From CAYRTD01 sp964426915 (GTDB lineage: Bacteria > Bacteroidota > Bacteroidia > Bacteroidales > GCA-2748055), in contig CAYRTD010000014.1 of assembly GCA_964426915.1 (NCBI GenBank), positions 1-48,634 on the forward strand: a stretch of DNA of 48,634 bases, written 5' to 3'. The notes below the pieces were generated by a model, which saw only the letters and a program-made list of their open reading frames with translations, searched no databases and was not told where the DNA came from. The position numbers were made by a program, and so were the translations under genes. Of the stretch, positions 27,095 to 34,950 are shown piece after piece (the first letter of the stretch is position 1; each line of letters begins with the position of its first letter).

Positions 27095-27580
27095 ATGTCA
27101 AAATTCAGAAAAAAATCAAAAAAGGGACAGCAAGCTATTAATACGGCCTCATTGCCGGATATTGTATTCATGCTTTTGTTCTTCTTTATGGTATCCACCG
27201 TGATGAGAGAAACTCAGCTGCAAGTTCGTGTACAGGTTCCTATGGCGACTGAAGTAAAGAAAATTGAGAAAAAATCACTGGTAAGTTATATCTATATCGG
27301 ACAGCCGGTAACACGGCTTATAGAACTTTATGGTACAGAGCCTATGATTCAACTCAATGATAAACTTATCAATGAAGAGGGAGTTCCTGCCGAAGCAGTT
27401 AAAGACTTTGTCCTGTTCGAAAGAGAAAAGCTTGATGAGGTGGAGAGAAATAAAATGACTATATCTCTCCGAATAGATGAAGATATCAACATGGGTAAGG
27501 TGACAGATGTAAAATACGCACTTCGACTTGCCAATGCTCTGAAAATTAATTATTCTGCTAAAAGGGAATATAATGATTAA
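27095..27580 (+). CDS. exbD: ExbD/TolR biopolymer transport protein (second copy)
   Basis: 161 residues. A strongly basic start (SKFRKKSKKGQQ) precedes NTASLPDIVFMLLFFFMVSTVM, with the conserved aspartate in the membrane helix, and then a periplasmic domain ending in GKVTDVKYALRLANALKINYSA. The two ExbD proteins differ and are probably paired in one heteromeric complex. Its ATG lies one base after the stop of the first copy. A terminator follows. Confidence 0.92.
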   Translation: MSKFRKKSKKGQQAINTASLPDIVFMLLFFFMVSTVMRETQLQVRVQVPMATEVKKIEKKSLVSYIYIGQPVTRLIELYGTEPMIQLNDKLINEEGVPAEAVKDFVLFEREKLDEVERNKMTISLRIDEDINMGKVTDVKYALRLANALKINYSAKREYND

Positions 27581-27626
27581 GCTGTTACTTACTAAACAGC
27601 AGAAATAAATCGATTCTTTTTCATGT

Positions 27627-27659
27627 AAAAGCCGTTATAAATTTTTATAGCGGCTTTTT
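27627..27659 (+). terminator. terminator of the ExbB/ExbD operon
   Basis: A 14-bp stem (AAAAGCCGTTATAA / TTATAGCGGCTTTT, one G-T pair) with a short AT loop is followed by a T-rich end. The remaining 180 bases up to the flippase-like gene hold nothing I can identify. Confidence 0.85.
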
Positions 27660-27839
27660 GTATCTGTGGTTATTCGGGAATCATGCAGCGAAAGTCAACA
27701 TGGACTAAATTGAAAATTTTGTTGTCCGGAAACTGGCACTTGCCGGTATCCCCTTTTTTTCTTCTGAAACGTTTATCCCTGGCTACCTCTCAGCAATACG
27801 GTTACCACCGGCTCAAGGGATAAATCACGTCTCTTTTCT

Positions 27840-28736
27840 TTATGGCAAATTCTCATTTTCTGTTTTAATAACTGCATTCTCACCTTCTCCTTTAATACTG
27901 AAGTATATCCCCATAAATGATACTAATGCTGTAATAAGGTAAAACATCAGACTCATAGCAATGCTCAGATTCTCATCCAGCCCCATAAGTCTGGAACCAT
28001 ACAGAAATGTTATTTCTCTTGACCCTATTCCTCCTATAGTGACAGGCATCATGGCTACGATAGAGGAGATAAGAAAGATGAAAAGATATCCTGCAACATT
28101 ATTACTTCCGCCTATAGCTAAAAATATTGCATAAGCGCAAAGGGTCTGAATAACCTGAACAGCGAAAGAATATGAGGTTACCCGGAAATACACCTTTTTT
28201 AAATATGGAAAAAATATCCTTATAATCAGATAAAGACTGAAAACAGAAATGGGAATAAGTAACCAGATCCATGATTTATAGGAGAATGGTATATGAAGGT
28301 CAGTAAAGAGACTTAAAAATACGGCAAGACAAAAAAGAGCAAGAACACCATTTAATCGATCATGAAATACTGCCCAAAAAATCCTTCCGGCTTTTACACT
28401 ATGCTTTTTGTTCAGGATGTAGATCTTATAACCGTCACCACCTATGCCTCCAGGAAGAAAAAGATTATAGTACATTCCGAGTAAATAGAGTCTGAGATTG
28501 TAAACCTCGTTCAGTATTACATCGATTGCCCGAAAAAATCTGTTTAGACGAAGAGCCGCAATTAACTTCGAAGCTGAAAACAGGATAATGGCGATGAAGA
28601 TGAAAATAAAATCAGATCTTTTGTAAATAGCAAGTACTTCCTGTAATTCAATTTTTGAAAATACAAATAGGAGGGCTCCCAGTGAAAGAATTATCTTAAA
28701 ACCTGTTTTAACAGATTTACTTATCTTTATTTTCAC
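27840..28736 (-). CDS. flippase-like membrane protein (LPG synthase TM region / UPF0104)
   Basis: 298 residues and about eight membrane helices. The signatures of the lysylphosphatidylglycerol-synthetase transmembrane family are present: LLGMYYNLFLPGGIGGDGYKIY, the RAGRIFWAVFHDRLNGVLAL-like stretch and MPVTIGGIGSREITFLYG. No synthetase domain follows, so it is the stand-alone membrane part, which in this family is proposed to move lipids or lipid-linked sugars. It overlaps the upstream glycosyltransferase 2 gene by 20 bases, which suggests both act on one lipid-linked substrate. Substrate unknown. Confidence 0.85.
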   Translation of the reverse strand: MKIKISKSVKTGFKIILSLGALLFVFSKIELQEVLAIYKRSDFIFIFIAIILFSASKLIAALRLNRFFRAIDVILNEVYNLRLYLLGMYYNLFLPGGIGGDGYKIYILNKKHSVKAGRIFWAVFHDRLNGVLALFCLAVFLSLFTDLHIPFSYKSWIWLLIPISVFSLYLIIRIFFPYLKKVYFRVTSYSFAVQVIQTLCAYAIFLAIGGSNNVAGYLFIFLISSIVAMMPVTIGGIGSREITFLYGSRLMGLDENLSIAMSLMFYLITALVSFMGIYFSIKGEGENAVIKTENENLP

Positions 28737-29664
28737 TTTTTACTACTCTTTTAATTCTGTAAGGGGTTTTATCCTGCGATTCATAATATATTCTCATCAG
28801 CAATTCAGCGATAATCCCAATTGTGATAAGCTGAAAGCCTGCAATTACCAGGAGAATTCCCAACAAGAGAAGAGGCTTTCCCCAGATGTCGTTTCCGAGT
28901 ACTTTAAGGATCAAAAGATAAAAATTGATCAATAGACCTATCGCAGTTATCAATATACCCCAGGTACCGAATAAATGCATGGGCTTTGGAAGGTATCTCT
29001 TAAAAAAGAGCATGAGAAGCAGGTCGGCTACTACTTTGAATGTCCTGCCAATCCCATATTTTGCTTTTCCGTGAATGCGGGGGTGGTGTTGAACTTCCAC
29101 CTGGGTAATACTTGCTCCATCAAGGCTTGCGAGAATTGGGATGAAGCGGTGGAGTTCTCCGTAAAGACTAAGGTCTTTGGCTGCATCACTTCTGAACACT
29201 TTTAAAGTGCATCCAAAATCCTTGATTTTTACATTTGTGGTTTTTCTGATAATTGAATTAGCGATCCAGCTGGGAATCTTTCTCAATATCATACCGTCTT
29301 TTCTGTTTTTCCGTAATCCGGCCACAACATCCCATTTTTCTTTTTCGGCTTTTTCCAGCATAACGGGAATGTCATAGGGATCATTCTGCAGATCACCATC
29401 CAGCAACGCGATATATTCGCCAGAGGCCTGTTGTATACCTGCAGCCAGGGCGGAGCTCTGACCAAAATTCCTTTTGAATTCAACAAGGGTTAATCGAGGA
29501 TGATGAAGATCCAGGATTTCCCCGACCGTTTTATCTGTTGAGCCATCGTCAACATAAATGAGTTCATAATCCAGATCTTTAAGAGCCACGGTAATTCTTT
29601 CCACCAGGGGTTTGATATTGGGTTCCTCATTATAAACGCAAACTACGGCTGAAATTTTAGTCAT
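28717..29664 (-). CDS. glycosyltransferase family 2, polyprenyl-phosphate type
   Basis: 315 residues. A cytoplasmic GT-A domain opens VVCVYNEEPNIKPLVERI and contains YVDDGSTDKT, RNFGQSSALAAGI and LLDGDLQNDP with the metal-binding DxD-like motif. Two C-terminal membrane helices (about 229-255 and 263-290) follow. This is the DPM1/GtrB/ArnC layout, where a sugar is placed on undecaprenyl phosphate at the membrane. It is coupled to the flippase-like gene by a 20-base overlap. The sugar is unknown. Confidence 0.92.
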   Translation of the reverse strand: MTKISAVVCVYNEEPNIKPLVERITVALKDLDYELIYVDDGSTDKTVGEILDLHHPRLTLVEFKRNFGQSSALAAGIQQASGEYIALLDGDLQNDPYDIPVMLEKAEKEKWDVVAGLRKNRKDGMILRKIPSWIANSIIRKTTNVKIKDFGCTLKVFRSDAAKDLSLYGELHRFIPILASLDGASITQVEVQHHPRIHGKAKYGIGRTFKVVADLLLMLFFKRYLPKPMHLFGTWGILITAIGLLINFYLLILKVLGNDIWGKPLLLLGILLVIAGFQLITIGIIAELLMRIYYESQDKTPYRIKRVVKSENKDK

Positions 29665-29687
29665 TATGTGGAAGGTTTTAAAAGAAA

Positions 29688-29720
29688 CAAATATAGAAAA
29701 ATGGAACGGAAGAATTCAAA
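29688..29720 (-). promoter_or_regulatory. promoter of the glycosyltransferase 2 gene
   Basis: On the - strand TTTG (29720-29717), a 21-base spacer and TATATTTG (29695-29688, exact TAnnTTTG match) lie 24 bases before the start codon. Confidence 0.6.
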
Positions 29721-29764
29721 GCAGGCTAAAAAATAAATACTGATCAAAAGAGCAGGTAAAGTTG

Positions 29765-29801
29765 GTGATAAATATCACTGATTATTTGTGATTTATATCA
29801 C
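29765..29801. promoter_or_regulatory. paired FNR/CRP-like palindromes
   Basis: GTGATA-AA-TATCAC (29765-29778) is a perfect inverted repeat, and GTGATTTATATCAC (29788-29801) repeats it with one mismatch. Their centres are 23 bases apart, about two helical turns. The layout GTGAT-N4-ATCAC resembles FNR/CRP-family sites. They lie about 55 bases upstream of the presumed start of the small RNA candidate and about 100 bases upstream of the glycosyltransferase gene on the other strand. The regulator is unknown. Confidence 0.6.
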
Positions 29802-29847
29802 CATAAATTTATAGTTTCTATTCATTATAATCCTTTATTTTGAATCA

Positions 29848-29970
29848 TGCTAAGAGGATGAAGATAAATCTTTTCAGGGCAGCAATGAAATAGTTTTTTG
29901 AATAGAAAAATTTTCCGTGATGTATGGCTGAATCACAGAAACATGAACCTGCGGTGGCAGGTTCATGTTT
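29848..29970 (+). ncRNA. candidate small RNA with strong terminator
   Basis: A TATTTTG -7-like box at 29836-29842 could start a transcript near 29848 that ends at the terminator at 29939-29970. It contains no frame longer than eleven codons (MKINLFRAAMK from 29858). The paired palindromes upstream and an isolated intrinsic terminator downstream, without a protein gene, suggest a regulated small RNA. The start is a guess from the box, and no transcript has been shown. Confidence 0.4.
29939..29970 (+). terminator. strong hairpin, probable terminator
   Basis: A perfect 14-bp stem (AAACATGAACCTGC / GCAGGTTCATGTTT) with a GGTG loop is followed by a T-rich stretch. No protein gene on the + strand ends in front of it. 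Confidence 0.75.
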
Positions 29971-30017
29971 CAATTTTAAAATGATCACCCATTTTTAATA
30001 ATCATTGGGAAGCATAA

Positions 30018-30215
30018 AGACCAAAACCGAATATCAAGATCATGGAAATAAAGATATATAATATGAAGGGTGAGATAGTGGCCACAAGAAGTTATGGTTC
30101 GGGTAATAATATATCGGATACACGTATGTTGCTATTGCAAAAAAGTCCGGCATTATATTATGTAAATATTATGTGCGACGGGATTGAAAAAACCCGGAAG
30201 CTCAGAATAAAATAA
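30018..30215 (+). pseudogene. fragment of a type IX secretion C-terminal sorting domain
   Basis: The open stretch after a TAA at 30015-30017 reads IKIYNMKGEIV, SYGSGNNI, then ALYYVNIMCDGIEKTRKLRIK and a TAA at 30213-30215. This is the pattern of the type A C-terminal domain that sends proteins through the T9SS: the IYN..G strand, the G.Y.V.I strand and the basic K.I end. Only this domain is left, with an in-frame ATG at 30042 but no signal peptide or passenger. It is either a decayed gene end or a relic of a deletion. The usual GIY turn reads ALYY, consistent with decay. Confidence 0.7.
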
Positions 30216-30245
30216 AAGATCTTTCACTTAGGGCTTGTAAATAAG

Positions 30246-30277
30246 AAAAGGGACCAGACGTGATGTCGGTCCCTTTT
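30246..30277 (-). terminator. terminator after the four-helix-bundle gene
   Basis: AAAAGGGACC (30246-30255) pairs with GGTCCCTTTT (30268-30277); T-rich tracts follow on both strands, so it can act in either direction. Confidence 0.75.
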
Positions 30278-30286
30278 TGGCATTCC

Positions 30287-30303
30287 CACTCTCACTCTCA
30301 CTC
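30287..30303. repeat. CACTCT short tandem repeat, left flank
   Basis: Two and a half units of CACTCT lie just downstream of the four-helix-bundle gene. The same unit returns upstream of that gene at 30761-30776. Confidence 0.7.
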
Positions 30304-30324
30304 CATGGGGGAAGGTAAAGGAGA

Positions 30325-30672
30325 TTAAGATTCGAGTTTTTTAATAAGAGAAAAGAGCATTTTGGATATTTCTTCAAGCTTTTCGAAGAAATCCAGATAG
30401 GTAAATTCATCAATTTCATCATTATCCTGGAGATAATCAAGAATAGCCACGCATTCAAAAGCACTTCCCCGTGAGATGATCATAAAATGCCTTCGGTCAT
30501 TGTTGCTAAACCTGGAAGAACCTTCGGCGATATTGAGCATAATGCTGAAAGATGCTCTTTTGAGCTGATCTCTGGTTGTTGAATCAAAGTTTTTGGATTT
30601 AATCAGTGCAGAAATTTCTTTGTTAAAAGCTTTAGCTTTCTGATAGACGGAGAGTTTTTGAAAATCAAACAT
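30325..30672 (-). CDS. four-helix-bundle protein (S23/IVS family)
   Basis: 115 residues, almost all helical, starting FDFQKLSVYQKAKAFNKEI, with LKRASFSIMLNIAEGSSRFSNNDRRHF and SAFECVAILDYLQDN. This is the family first seen in intervening sequences of 23S rRNA genes and often found alone in Bacteroidota genomes; its role is not known. It is complete and starts with ATG. It lies between CACTCT/GAGTGT low-complexity tracts, next to the 3' end of tRNA-Arg, and after a terminator on its 3' side. The surroundings suggest insertion as a unit. Confidence 0.88.
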   Translation of the reverse strand: MFDFQKLSVYQKAKAFNKEISALIKSKNFDSTTRDQLKRASFSIMLNIAEGSSRFSNNDRRHFMIISRGSAFECVAILDYLQDNDEIDEFTYLDFFEKLEEISKMLFSLIKKLES

Positions 30673-30693
30673 ATTCTCAAAATTAGTTACACA

Positions 30694-30786
30694 GTGTGAG
30701 TGTGAGTGTGAGAGCGAGAATCAGTTTTGAGAGTGATGAAGCTTATCTCAAAACTCTCGCTCTCACTCTCACTCTCAAAACTGATT
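30694..30786. repeat. low-complexity tracts and nested inverted repeats at the tRNA-Arg 3' end
   Basis: GAGTGT units run at 30694-30712 and CACTCT units, their inverse, at 30761-30776. A perfect 18-bp inverted repeat (AATCAGTTTTGAGAGTGA at 30719-30736, its complement at 30769-30786) surrounds a second possible pairing of TTTTGAGA with TCTCAAAA. It lies two bases beyond the 3' end of tRNA-Arg and may double as its terminator. Confidence 0.75.
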
Positions 30787-30788
30787 AG

Positions 30789-30860
30789 TGACCCCACCGG
30801 GAGTCGAACCCAGATCGCAAGAACCGGAATCTTGTATTCTATCCATTGAACTATGGGGCC
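30789..30860 (-). tRNA. tRNA-Arg (anticodon CCG)
   Basis: On the - strand the acceptor stem GGCCCCA pairs with TGGGGTC (one G-T), the anticodon stem CAAGA/TCTTG holds loop TTCCGGT with anticodon CCG (codon CGG), and the T arm is intact (GGGTTCGACTCCC). The discriminator is A and CCA is not encoded. Confidence 0.95.
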
Positions 30861-30987
30861 ATGAATGGAGACGCAAATTTAAGGAAATATTTGAGAAAAT
30901 AAAGATGATGATTGCTGTACCTCCCATTTCTCCCAAACTTTTCCTATTTTCGCAGACTTAAGTTATATGTAAAACAGATCAGCAACA

Positions 30988-33645
30988 ATGGACTACAATT
31001 TCAACGAAATAGAAAAAAAGTGGCAAAAATACTGGGAGGAAAATAAGATTTTTAAAACTGAAGATGACTTTTCCAACCCGAATAAATACTATATTCTGGA
31101 TATGTTCCCATATCCTTCGGGCGCCGGACTGCATGTGGGGCATCCGGAAGGTTATACGGCCACCGATATTGTAAGCCGGTATAAAAGAATGAAGGGGTTC
31201 AATGTCCTTCATCCTATTGGCTGGGATGCTTTTGGTCTTCCTGCCGAACAATATGCGATCCAGACCGGCACTCATCCTGCAGTTACGACCAACAAAAATT
31301 GTGATACTTTCCGAAGGCAGATCAAAGAACTGGGCTTAAGTTACGATTGGGACAGGGAGATAAATACAACAGATCCTTCCTACTTCAAATGGACTCAATG
31401 GATATTCACCAGGCTTTATAATACCTGGTATGATGAAGAGTCGGGGAAAGGAAGAAATGTGGAAGAACTTACTGTGCCTGAAGAAATAAAGCAAAAGGGA
31501 GAAAAGTCAGTACGAGAATATATTGACGGCAAACGTCTCGCATATTATGATGATGCTCAGGTTTGGTGGTGTCCGGTTTGTAAGATAGTTTGTGCCAATG
31601 AAGAAGTGCTTACAGACGGTAACCATGAAAAATGCGGGAATCCTGTTGAGAAGAAGAATCTTAAACAATGGATGTTGAGGATTCCTCTTTATGCTGAAAG
31701 GCTTTTGCAGGGGATAGAGGAACTTGACTGGCCGGAAGGGGTAAAGGATATGCAGCGCAACTGGATAGGTAAATCAACAGGTGCAGAGGTCGATTTTACA
31801 ATTGAAGGCACAGAAGAGAAACTCCGGGTATTTACCACACGTCCCGATACCCTTTTCGGTGCAACATATATGGTTATAGCTCCCGAACACAGGCTTGTTC
31901 CTGAAATCACCCGTGATGAAGAGTTTGAAAAAGTTATGGCTTACGTAAAAGCAGCTAATCTGAAGTCGGATCTTGACCGTACAGATCTTTCCAGAGATAA
32001 GACCGGAGTATTTACCGGTTCTTATGCAATTAATCCTGTAAATAATAAAAAGATTCCGGTATGGATTGCCGATTATGTAATGACCGGATATGGGACCGGA
32101 GCGATAATGGCGGTCCCCGCCCATGATACAAGAGATTTTGAATTTGCCCGGAAATTTGATTTGCCGGTAACCTGCATTATGGATCCGGATACTGAGGACC
32201 GGGAATTACGTAAAAAAGTTCTGGCAGGAGATGAATGCTGGACTGAAGACGGGAAGTATATTCGTTCCTCTAATGTACATACGGGATTGGATATCAACGA
32301 CCTGAATAAAGAGAAGGGTATTGCGAAAGTTACTCAGTGGCTTGAAGATAATGGGCTGGGTGAGGCGAAGGTGAATTATAAACTGCGGGATTGGCTTTTT
32401 AGTCGGCAGAGATACTGGGGTGAACCATTTCCTGTTATCCACTGGGAAGATGGTGAAATTTCTCTTCTTGATGAAAATGAACTTCCCCTTGAGCTTCCCG
32501 TTCTTGAGAAGTTCGAGCCCGGAGAGAATGGACAATCTCCGCTGGCAAATGCTCACTCATGGCTGGAGGTAAAAGATAAAAATGGAAGAAAAGGTATTCG
32601 TGAGACCAATACTATGCCACAATGGGCGGGATCCTGTTGGTATTATTTGAGGTATATTGATCCACATAACGATGAGAGGATTTTTGATCCGCGAAAGGAA
32701 AACTACTGGATGCCGGTAGATCTTTACATAGGAGGGGCAGAACATGCAGTTCTTCACCTTCTTTACAGTCGTTTCTGGCATAAGGTGCTTTTCGACCTGG
32801 GAATTGTCAGTCATCATGAGCCTTACAAAAAGCTTTTTAATCAGGGTATGATCCTTGCATTTGCTTATGAAACTAATTCGGGGGCAAAGGTTAGCGACGA
32901 CCTGGTTGAAGAAAAGAATGGAAAATATTATCACATACAAACAGGTGAGGAGCTTAAACAGATTGTTGCCAAAATGTCCAAATCGTTGAAGAATGTGGTG
33001 AACCCCGATGATGTTACTGCAAAGTACGGAGCCGATTCACTCAGGCTTTATGAAATGTTCATGGGGCCCCTGGAAACAACTAAACCCTGGGACGATAAAG
33101 GTGTTAAGGGTGTTTTCGGATTCCTCTCCAAAGCACACAGATTTTTTGCCAGACAGGAAAATATCGTGAGTAATGTTGATGATGACGAGGTGCTGAAGGC
33201 ACTCCATCAAACGATTAAGAAGGTGGGAGGGGATATCGAAAATCTCCGTTTTAATACCGCCATTTCTCAGTTAATGATTTTTACCAACCTGGTTATTAAA
33301 AAAGGAAAATTAAGCAAGAGATCTGCTGAAATATTTGCGCTGGTTTTGTCGCCTTTTGCACCCCACCTTGCTGAGGAGTTGTGGCAGAAGTATGGACATA
33401 ATGAGAGCCTGGCTTATGAGTCCTGGCCGGACTATGATGAGTCTTTGCTTAAAGAGAAAAGTTTTGAATACCCGGTATCATTCAACGGTAAAATGCGATT
33501 TAAGCTGGAACTACCGCTCGACATGCCCCAGGAAGAAATAAAGAAAAAAGTTCTGGAACATGAGATAGCAAAAAAATGGACCGGTGGCCTTGCTCCGAAG
33601 AAGATAATAATAGTTCCGGGAAAGATCATTAATGTTGTAATTTAA
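30988..33645 (+). CDS. leuS: leucyl-tRNA synthetase
   Basis: 885 residues. It charges tRNA-Leu and removes wrong amino acids in an editing (CP1) domain. The class I signatures are PYPSGAGLHVGHPEGY (HIGH type) near 45 and AKMSKSLKNVVNPDD (KMSKS) around 660. Between them is the editing domain with FTTRPDTLFGATYM and GTGAIMAVPAHDTRD, which includes the conserved threonine-rich region and aspartate. A zinc-like cluster CPVCKIVCANEEVL with two Cys pairs lies near 195. The C-terminus is normal. A TATTTTCG -7-like box is about 40 bases upstream. Confidence 0.97.
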   Translation: MDYNFNEIEKKWQKYWEENKIFKTEDDFSNPNKYYILDMFPYPSGAGLHVGHPEGYTATDIVSRYKRMKGFNVLHPIGWDAFGLPAEQYAIQTGTHPAVTTNKNCDTFRRQIKELGLSYDWDREINTTDPSYFKWTQWIFTRLYNTWYDEESGKGRNVEELTVPEEIKQKGEKSVREYIDGKRLAYYDDAQVWWCPVCKIVCANEEVLTDGNHEKCGNPVEKKNLKQWMLRIPLYAERLLQGIEELDWPEGVKDMQRNWIGKSTGAEVDFTIEGTEEKLRVFTTRPDTLFGATYMVIAPEHRLVPEITRDEEFEKVMAYVKAANLKSDLDRTDLSRDKTGVFTGSYAINPVNNKKIPVWIADYVMTGYGTGAIMAVPAHDTRDFEFARKFDLPVTCIMDPDTEDRELRKKVLAGDECWTEDGKYIRSSNVHTGLDINDLNKEKGIAKVTQWLEDNGLGEAKVNYKLRDWLFSRQRYWGEPFPVIHWEDGEISLLDENELPLELPVLEKFEPGENGQSPLANAHSWLEVKDKNGRKGIRETNTMPQWAGSCWYYLRYIDPHNDERIFDPRKENYWMPVDLYIGGAEHAVLHLLYSRFWHKVLFDLGIVSHHEPYKKLFNQGMILAFAYETNSGAKVSDDLVEEKNGKYYHIQTGEELKQIVAKMSKSLKNVVNPDDVTAKYGADSLRLYEMFMGPLETTKPWDDKGVKGVFGFLSKAHRFFARQENIVSNVDDDEVLKALHQTIKKVGGDIENLRFNTAISQLMIFTNLVIKKGKLSKRSAEIFALVLSPFAPHLAEELWQKYGHNESLAYESWPDYDESLLKEKSFEYPVSFNGKMRFKLELPLDMPQEEIKKKVLEHEIAKKWTGGLAPKKIIIVPGKIINVVI

Positions 33646-33655
33646 AAGTCGTATT

Positions 33656-34909
33656 GTGAAAATAAAATTTATATCAATTACCCTGCTGATAGTTCTTATA
33701 ATCGCCTCTTTAATCTGGCTTTTTTTTGGAGAGGAAAAAAGACCGGGTGAAGAGAATATTTCTGAAGACCTTCAAATAGTATATACCCCACCGGTCATAA
33801 ATTACGAATACGACAGCATTATGGTGGATTCATTTATTTCAGAAAGCGGATTAATTAAAAGGAACCAGCCCCTATCCTCATTGTTGAGTGAATACGGCAT
33901 TTCTGCAAAACGAATACATGAGTTATCCCAAAAAAGTGATGGGATCTTTGATCTCAGAAGAGTTCGTTACGGAAATCCCTACAAACTTTTTTTCAGTTCT
34001 GACACCTTGAATGAACTTAAGTATTTTGTATACGAACACAGCCCACTCGACTATTTTGCAGTTAATTTCGGTGACAGTATAAATCTTTGGATGGGTAAGA
34101 AGAAAGTCGATACCATACAGTCACTATTTAACGGGAGCATTGAAACTTCTCTCTGGAACCTGATGATCGATAAGAAAACGAATCCCATGCTGGCTGTTGA
34201 ATTGTCTGAAATATATGCCTGGTCTATCGACTTTTTTGGGTTACAAATAGGGGATAGCATAAGGGTAATTTATGATGAATATTTTGTCGACAGCCTTTCT
34301 GTGGGTATTGGAGAAATAAGGGGAGGGTTTTTCAGACATATGAATTCAGATTTCTGGGCTATACCTTTTGTGCAGGATAGTATAATGGACTATTACGACG
34401 ATGAGGGAAAGAGTCTTAGAAAGGCTTTCCTGAAAGCGCCTTTACGATTTTCAAGGATCAGTTCCCGCTTTTCTCATTCCCGCCTCCATCCGATTCTGAA
34501 AATCCGGAGACCTCATCATGGCGTGGATTATGCTGCGCCCACCGGGACACCGGTGGTAGCAATTGGCGATGGTGTGGTAGTGAAAAAGTCATACTCCCGG
34601 GGTGCCGGAAATATGGTCAGAATTAAGCATAATAGTGTTTATTCGACCGCATATCTTCATTTGAGCCGTTATGGTAAAGGCATACAGACAGGGGCTTACG
34701 TAAAGCAGGGGGATGTTATCGGATATGTGGGCAGTACCGGCTTATCAACAGGACCTCATCTCGACTTCCGGTTTTACAAAAATAACTCTGCCATTGATCC
34801 CCTGAAAGTAGAAGCACCTCCTGTTGATCCTGTTCGGGAAGAAAATTTGGAACGATATATTAAGGTAAGAGACAGTGTTATGCGAAAAATAACTGTAGGT
34901 GTACCATAA
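33656..34909 (+). CDS. M23 family peptidase with altered zinc motif (HLD)
   Basis: 417 residues, GTG start, N-terminal membrane helix (about 5-24). The middle (about 60-250) resembles the OapA/LysM-like and substrate-occluding regions of MepM-type endopeptidases (SLLSEYGISAKRIHELSQ, LMIDKKTNPMLAVELSEIYAWSIDFF). The C-terminal M23 domain has HHGVDYAAPTGTPV (His287 and Asp291) and His335. The third motif reads GPHLDFRF, so the second histidine of HxH, a zinc ligand, is Asp370. An aspartate can bind zinc, so activity is possible but unproven. It begins ten bases after leuS. Confidence 0.87.
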   Translation: MKIKFISITLLIVLIIASLIWLFFGEEKRPGEENISEDLQIVYTPPVINYEYDSIMVDSFISESGLIKRNQPLSSLLSEYGISAKRIHELSQKSDGIFDLRRVRYGNPYKLFFSSDTLNELKYFVYEHSPLDYFAVNFGDSINLWMGKKKVDTIQSLFNGSIETSLWNLMIDKKTNPMLAVELSEIYAWSIDFFGLQIGDSIRVIYDEYFVDSLSVGIGEIRGGFFRHMNSDFWAIPFVQDSIMDYYDDEGKSLRKAFLKAPLRFSRISSRFSHSRLHPILKIRRPHHGVDYAAPTGTPVVAIGDGVVVKKSYSRGAGNMVRIKHNSVYSTAYLHLSRYGKGIQTGAYVKQGDVIGYVGSTGLSTGPHLDFRFYKNNSAIDPLKVEAPPVDPVREENLERYIKVRDSVMRKITVGVP

Positions 34910-34950
34910 CCGTCACAGAATAAGTTGCTGCTATTTCCTTTAAGTGCTTG

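Noticed and set aside
30680..30790. Repeated GAGTGT/CACTCT units considered as a CRISPR array.
   Set aside because: Units are six bases, directly adjacent, with no spacers and no cas genes in the window.
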